Below are positions 1 to 2,847 of a stretch of DNA of 5,111 nt, piece after piece. A program made the translations under genes and the position numbers. Source of the DNA: Candidatus Tayloriibacteriota bacterium. Lineage in GTDB: Bacteria > Patescibacteriota > Minisyncoccia > Phycocordibacterales > PALSA-1337. How positions within the stretch are numbered: the stretch's first letter is position 1; each line of letters opens with the position of its first letter. The notes under the pieces were generated by a model. That model was not told the origin of the DNA and did no database searches. It saw only the letters and a program-made list of their open reading frames with translations. The stretch covers positions 1 through 5,111 of the forward strand of contig PMZP01000021.1 of assembly GCA_003170325.1 (NCBI GenBank), written 5' to 3'.

Positions 1-1903
1 GTTTCTTAACACCTATGATTATAGATACGCCTGTCTTTATATCAAAAATATTTTCATCCTTTGATCCGTCACGACTTGTCTCCTTTTTGTTACTGTTGCC
101 ATGTAAATCAATTATATAAATCTTGTCAAAAGTTTTTCGTAAATGCCAACGCATGCCGCGAAAGGTTGGGTTATCAATATAGCCATGAGCTGTAATCATT
201 CCAATGATTCCTTCATGATTGCTCTCTATCAAACTTTCGGCGAAGCGAATAAATTTTACATAATCGTCATCAAGCCAGTTTTTCCTTTCTTGAAGTTTTT
301 GTAAGCCACCAGGCTCCACTTTATAAACACTGTTGTCAGTATAGTGTTTATTCATTGAAATACCCGAATACGGCGGATTGCCGATCACACACATGATCGG
401 ATATTCGGATTTTATCCGTGAAGCATTTTTACTTTCTTGAGCTATGCTATCCATAATTCCAAAAAGCGTATCTTGATTTTTATAATCAACTGGTGCATCA
501 AGAGTGTTTGTCAGATAGACGCCCAATCGAGTATTGGTGCTACCTGCTCCAGTATCGTGTAATGTCATACCCAGTTTCAAGTGCGCAATGGTATATGAGG
601 CCATCATCAATTCAAATCCGTGGAGTCTCGGTAAAAGATCTTTTTCCACGTAAGCAGGCCATCTGCCTTCTTGGCCTTTGAAATCGGAGAAAATATGCAT
701 GATCACTTCATTAAGGAATGTTCCTGTTCCAGTCGCCACATCGAGCACTTGTACCTTATGATATTCTTTTTGGGTTTTTACTTCTTTTCCTTTTACATTT
801 ATTTCTTTCTTGTCAATTGTAATCTTGGTCGTGTCGGTTAAGCCTTTTTCAAGGTCGAATTCGCTTTTCAAAATATTGTCAATCGCGCGAACGATAAACT
901 GCACAACAGGCCGCGGAGTATAGAAAACACCCATTTCCATTTTCTTTTTTGCGTCATACTCGAGCAAAAAATCTTCATAGAAATGAATAACTGGATCTTT
1001 TCCCTGCTCTAAATACTCGTGCATAAGTTTATGCACATCAGCATGGGTAAAAACTTCGCACAATTCATCGACAATAAATCGAAGTCTATCCGGAAATGAT
1101 TCTCCGGCGATATGATCAAAGAATGAACGGAGAAATGGATTTGTTTTAGGGACTAGCTCGCGAGCTTCGGCGCGAGAAAAATCGTCAGGCGTTGTGTCGT
1201 TATAACGTGCGGCAAAAAGTCCATAGACAAGAGTCTGGGCGTACATATCAGCAAATGATTCATCGTCAAGACTTGAGACAAGGTGTTCTTTGACCACGTC
1301 TCTCATTTTGAAAATATCAGAAAACTTCTCATTACGAGAAGCTAACATCTCTTTCACATTGTCTCGAATACGTTGAGCCTTTCCACCCATAATTTGAGCT
1401 AGATGCTTTCCTCGTTTAATTGGTTCTTTGTATGTCGATGCGAAATCGACCAAGGTTTTAGTCAGCAATAAAAAATTCTCTGGAAGTTCTATCATCGTAC
1501 GATCAGTTTTATCGAAAGTTGCGACAATAACAGGTTCTCCATACCTCACACCATTTCTATAGAAACGAAATTCAACATAATCGGTAAGAACAAGATTGCT
1601 GTAACCGAAATACCGATCCATCTGATTGCTTTTTTCTATTTTGTTTAGGTCAACACCAATATCTTTTGCTTCTATGTAAAGGATAGGCGTACTATTTTTT
1701 GAGATAACAAAGTCGGGTTTGTTGCCGTCATCATTAGTCGAATCGTGATTGATTTGGGTTACTTTTCCGTCAGCATGAAAAATTTGTTTCAAAAGCATCT
1801 CAAAATCTCCACGATATATCATTTCTCTGCTCTTTGAGACATCGGTTCTAGCAAACTTTTGAGAAATATCCTTTAGGTAATCTTTTATTGGATTCTCTTT
1901 CAT
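1..1903 (-). CDS. Type IIG / ISP-like restriction-modification enzyme, N-terminal 634 residues (partial)
   Basis: A single uninterrupted frame reads leftward from ATG at 1903 and leaves the window before a stop. Residues about 1-120 form a PD-(D/E)xK nuclease domain, with P63-D64 and E78-A79-K80 as the catalytic pattern. A mostly helical linker follows (about 130-320). The methyltransferase core begins with motif X, GVFYTPRPVVQFIVRAID (325-342), then the SAM-binding motif I DVATGTGTF (388-396), the family block GFELMMASYTIAHLKL (429-444) and catalytic motif IV NPPY (509-512). Seen motifs mark it as an N6-adenine methyltransferase of the gamma class fused to an endonuclease. Such enzymes methylate and cut DNA without partner subunits. 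There is no DEAD-box ATPase between nuclease and methylase, so it is IIG/IIL-like rather than a full type ISP translocase. The target-recognition domain should lie beyond the left edge. A BREX PglX or DISARM methylase is less likely because those lack this nuclease. The gene is AT-rich (17 G/C in bases 1-60), which suggests transfer. An AGGA sits 8 nt upstream of the ATG. Confidence 0.9.
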   Translation of the reverse strand, partial: MKENPIKDYLKDISQKFARTDVSKSREMIYRGDFEMLLKQIFHADGKVTQINHDSTNDDGNKPDFVISKNSTPILYIEAKDIGVDLNKIEKSNQMDRYFGYSNLVLTDYVEFRFYRNGVRYGEPVIVATFDKTDRTMIELPENFLLLTKTLVDFASTYKEPIKRGKHLAQIMGGKAQRIRDNVKEMLASRNEKFSDIFKMRDVVKEHLVSSLDDESFADMYAQTLVYGLFAARYNDTTPDDFSRAEARELVPKTNPFLRSFFDHIAGESFPDRLRFIVDELCEVFTHADVHKLMHEYLEQGKDPVIHFYEDFLLEYDAKKKMEMGVFYTPRPVVQFIVRAIDNILKSEFDLEKGLTDTTKITIDKKEINVKGKEVKTQKEYHKVQVLDVATGTGTFLNEVIMHIFSDFKGQEGRWPAYVEKDLLPRLHGFELMMASYTIAHLKLGMTLHDTGAGSTNTRLGVYLTNTLDAPVDYKNQDTLFGIMDSIAQESKNASRIKSEYPIMCVIGNPPYSGISMNKHYTDNSVYKVEPGGLQKLQERKNWLDDDYVKFIRFAESLIESNHEGIIGMITAHGYIDNPTFRGMRWHLRKTFDKIYIIDLHGNSNKKETSRDGSKDENIFDIKTGVSIIIGVKK

Positions 1904-1910
1904 GCCAAGA

Positions 1911-1938
1911 ATCCTATCACTTTTTGACAGAAATTCAA
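1911..1938 (-). promoter_or_regulatory. Putative promoter of the restriction-modification gene
   Basis: On the minus strand TTGAAT (1938-1933) and TAGGAT (1916-1911) are separated by 16 bp. The expected transcription start would be about 1904, one base before the ATG, giving a near-leaderless message. The same bases contain AGGA (1915-1912), 8 nt from the ATG, so this stretch could instead be a Shine-Dalgarno site with the promoter further upstream. The -10 matches TATAAT at 4 of 6 positions, so the call is weak. Confidence 0.35.
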
Positions 1939-1987
1939 GGTCATTGGCCGCTTATTTTCTCCCCTTCACCCCGCGCGAAAAAATCAG

Positions 1988-2037
1988 CAGGGCGGCGCGG
2001 CATTCCTCCCCACACCCCTCCTGCCGCGCACGCCCTG
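1988..2037. repeat. Long GC-rich hairpin, 15-bp stem
   Basis: The arm at 1988-2002 (CAGGGCGGCGCGGCA) pairs perfectly with 2022-2037 except for one bulged A at 2030. This gives a 15-bp stem around a 19-nt pyrimidine-rich loop. Read leftward, the stem is followed after CTGA by six T residues (complement of 1978-1983), the shape of a factor-independent terminator on the minus strand. No known minus-strand gene lies to its right, so it would end only antisense or small-RNA transcription. Confidence 0.75.
2004..2022. repeat. Perfect 19-nt mirror repeat, pyrimidine-rich
   Basis: TCCTCCCCACACCCCTCCT reads the same forwards and backwards on one strand. It almost exactly fills the loop of the 15-bp hairpin. 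It is all pyrimidine except two A residues at the centre, and the opposite strand has runs GG, GGGG, GGGG and GG. Triplex or quadruplex formation is possible but is inference. Confidence 0.7.
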
Positions 2038-2042
2038 ACCAC

Positions 2043-2064
2043 GCGCCGAGCGGAGCGAAGGCGC
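2043..2064. repeat. GC-rich hairpin with GAGCGGAGCG core
   Basis: GCGCC at 2043-2047 pairs with GGCGC at 2060-2064 around a 12-nt loop containing GAGCGGAGCG. The right side contains GCGAAGGCGC (2055-2064), which recurs inside recG at 4281-4290. It is the middle of three closely spaced hairpins and most likely part of one repeat unit. Confidence 0.55.
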
Positions 2065-2072
2065 AACCCCAC

Positions 2073-2107
2073 AAGAAAACAGCGTCGCGGAGCGACACCA
2101 TTTTCTT
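2073..2107. repeat. A-tract / T-tract hairpin with GTCGC stem
   Basis: AAGAAAA (2073-2079) pairs with TTTTCTT (2101-2107). Inside, across a 4x4 internal loop, GTCGC (2084-2088) pairs with GCGAC (2092-2096) around GGA. The arrangement looks like a weak two-way terminator. CGCGGAGCGA at 2086-2095 recurs inside recG at 4302-4311. Confidence 0.6.
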
Positions 2108-2194
2108 TCACTTCAATTATGAGGATTTTCCATAAAAAATGTTCGAACTTCAAGTAAAAACTGCCGCAAAAAATGGAAGTTGCTTTGAGGCATT

Positions 2195-2257
2195 TACAGA
2201 TTCTGGCTGGCCGCTATGACCGCTTCGCTCATATATCGACAGCGTTCGGAATCTGTA
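2195..2257. repeat. Nested inverted repeat upstream of the membrane-protein promoter
   Basis: TACAGATTC (2195-2203) and GAATCTGTA (2249-2257) are a perfect 9-bp inverted repeat. Nested inside are CGCT/AGCG (2212-2215 with 2241-2244) and ATGA/TCAT (2216-2219 with 2229-2232). The right arm ends 8 bp before the -35 element, so it could be an operator or a folded leader, but nothing identifies a binder. Confidence 0.45.
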
Positions 2258-2265
2258 GAACTGCT

Positions 2266-2293
2266 TTCACAATTCCTCACCTGTCGCTATAAT
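2266..2293 (+). promoter_or_regulatory. Strong sigma70-like promoter for the membrane protein
   Basis: TTCACA (2266-2271, 5 of 6 consensus) and a perfect TATAAT (2288-2293) are separated by 16 bp. Counting seven bases past the -10 puts the transcription start at 2300, the A of the ATG, so the message should be leaderless. No purine-rich ribosome binding site precedes that ATG, which agrees. Confidence 0.7.
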
Positions 2294-2299
2294 ACGAAT

Positions 2300-2803
2300 A
2301 TGAAACAACAGGCAACGGCCAGCAGTGATCGGCTTCTAGGAACGGCCGCCATTTTCGTGATAGCCATATTCCTACTCGGTTGGGCCCTGGGCATTCGCGG
2401 ACCGATCCTCATCGACAATTACAAATGCTATGCCCTTCTGGGATGCAACATGGGGTTCTTCGGCTACGACGCCGCCCTTCATTTCTGGAGCGGTATCATG
2501 GATGTAGTCCTTATCATCTGGCTGACGCGAAAATTTCCGTCCTTCAATCTATTCCATAGGCGTTTCTGGAAAAACTTCCTCATCATCATCTCCTTGGTCG
2601 CTTTCATCTCAGTTGCCTGGGAATTCGGGGAGCTCTGCCACGATCAATACAGGATGAAGGTCTTACATATAAATCTGACCACCCCCGACCACCTCGACCA
2701 GCCGACCAATGACGACACCGTGGGCGATATGACCTTCGCTATCGTCGGGGCGGCCATGGCCGCCGGCGCGCTCAAATCTCTGATACGGAAAAAAGACAAT
2801 TGA
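2300..2803 (+). CDS. Four-helix integral membrane protein, DUF2238/YjdF-like
   Basis: This is a 167-residue hydrophobic protein with likely membrane segments at about residues 12-33, 58-76, 90-107 and 141-160. Polar residues cluster at the membrane edges: Y56-D57 and H61-F62 with G65, then W107-E108, E111 and D115, and N137-D138-D139-T140 followed by D143. That layout (YDxxxHF...G, WExxE...D, N-D-D-T-xx-D...G) resembles my recollection of the DUF2238/YjdF family, whose function is unknown to me. A metal- or lipid-facing site is possible but only inferred. There are two Cys residues, C43 and C49, in the first extracytoplasmic-type loop, and no signal peptide cleavage site is evident. The frame stays open upstream to an ATG at 2216, but I chose 2300 because the promoter TATAAT lies inside the extension and the extra 28 residues look non-membrane and unlike protein. 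It ends 44 bp before recG, which has its own promoter, so a tight operon is not required. Confidence 0.8.
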   Translation: MKQQATASSDRLLGTAAIFVIAIFLLGWALGIRGPILIDNYKCYALLGCNMGFFGYDAALHFWSGIMDVVLIIWLTRKFPSFNLFHRRFWKNFLIIISLVAFISVAWEFGELCHDQYRMKVLHINLTTPDHLDQPTNDDTVGDMTFAIVGAAMAAGALKSLIRKKDN

Positions 2804-2812
2804 CCGTGAAGA

Positions 2813-2841
2813 ATGACAGCGGCGCCTAAGCATTATATTAT
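2813..2841 (+). promoter_or_regulatory. Putative recG promoter
   Basis: ATGACA (2813-2818, 5 of 6) and TATTAT (2836-2841, 5 of 6) are separated by 17 bp. The predicted start is 2848, the A of the recG ATG, again giving a leaderless message. No Shine-Dalgarno sequence lies in the short upstream stretch. An overlapping TATATT (2834-2839) is an alternative -10. Confidence 0.55.
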
Positions 2842-2847
2842 GCTTAT

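Larger units (their letters stand above)
1978..2109 (-). ncRNA. Possible small structured RNA (speculative)
   Basis: Read leftward, a CATAAT -10 (2121-2116) would start transcription near 2109, two bases before the first hairpin arm. The transcript would then contain the three hairpins in turn and end in the 15-bp stem followed by CTGA and six T residues. The size would be about 130 nt. The -35 is poor (TTCGAA at best), and no known RNA family is recognised. The same sequence could simply be a dispersed palindromic repeat with no transcript. Confidence 0.2.
1904..2299. other. Gene-free divergent intergenic region with hairpin cluster
   Basis: Nearly 400 bases lie between two divergent gene starts with no convincing coding sequence. 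Open frames here (for example 1941-2153 minus and 1888-2157 plus) read through hairpin arms, have biased Arg/Ala/Gly composition and show no recognisable domain. What the region does hold, from left to right, is the methylase promoter, a GC-rich cluster of three hairpins (1988-2107), an AT-rich stretch (2108-2194) with little beyond a possible leftward -10, a nested inverted repeat (2195-2257), and a strong rightward promoter (2266-2293). Confidence 0.75.

Noticed and set aside
493..681. Plus-strand open frame of 62 codons
   Set aside because: It is antisense to the conserved GFELMM block of the methylase, with no start signal or domain.
1157..1176. CTCGCG / CGCGAG hairpin inside the methylase, similar in look to the repeat family
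   Set aside because: It encodes SRAEARE just before PKTNPFLRSFF, a block I recognise as ordinary for this enzyme family, so it is normal coding sequence rather than an insertion.
1941..2153. Open frame of 70 codons on the minus strand
   Set aside because: It runs through the hairpin arms, has Arg/Gly/Ala-rich composition set by the GC-rich palindromes, and has no domain or supporting start site.
1888..2157. Overlapping plus-strand open frames upstream of the membrane gene
   Set aside because: They overlap the start of the methylase in antisense and cross the hairpin cluster. Composition is unlike protein and no promoter or ribosome site fits.
2195..2257. Nested stems considered as a tRNA or known riboswitch
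   Set aside because: No acceptor stem, T-loop or anticodon arm layout, and no recognised riboswitch core.
2216..2299. Longer N-terminus for the membrane protein (28 extra residues)
   Set aside because: The near-perfect promoter, including TATAAT at 2288-2293, lies inside the extension, and the 2300 ATG matches the expected transcription start.
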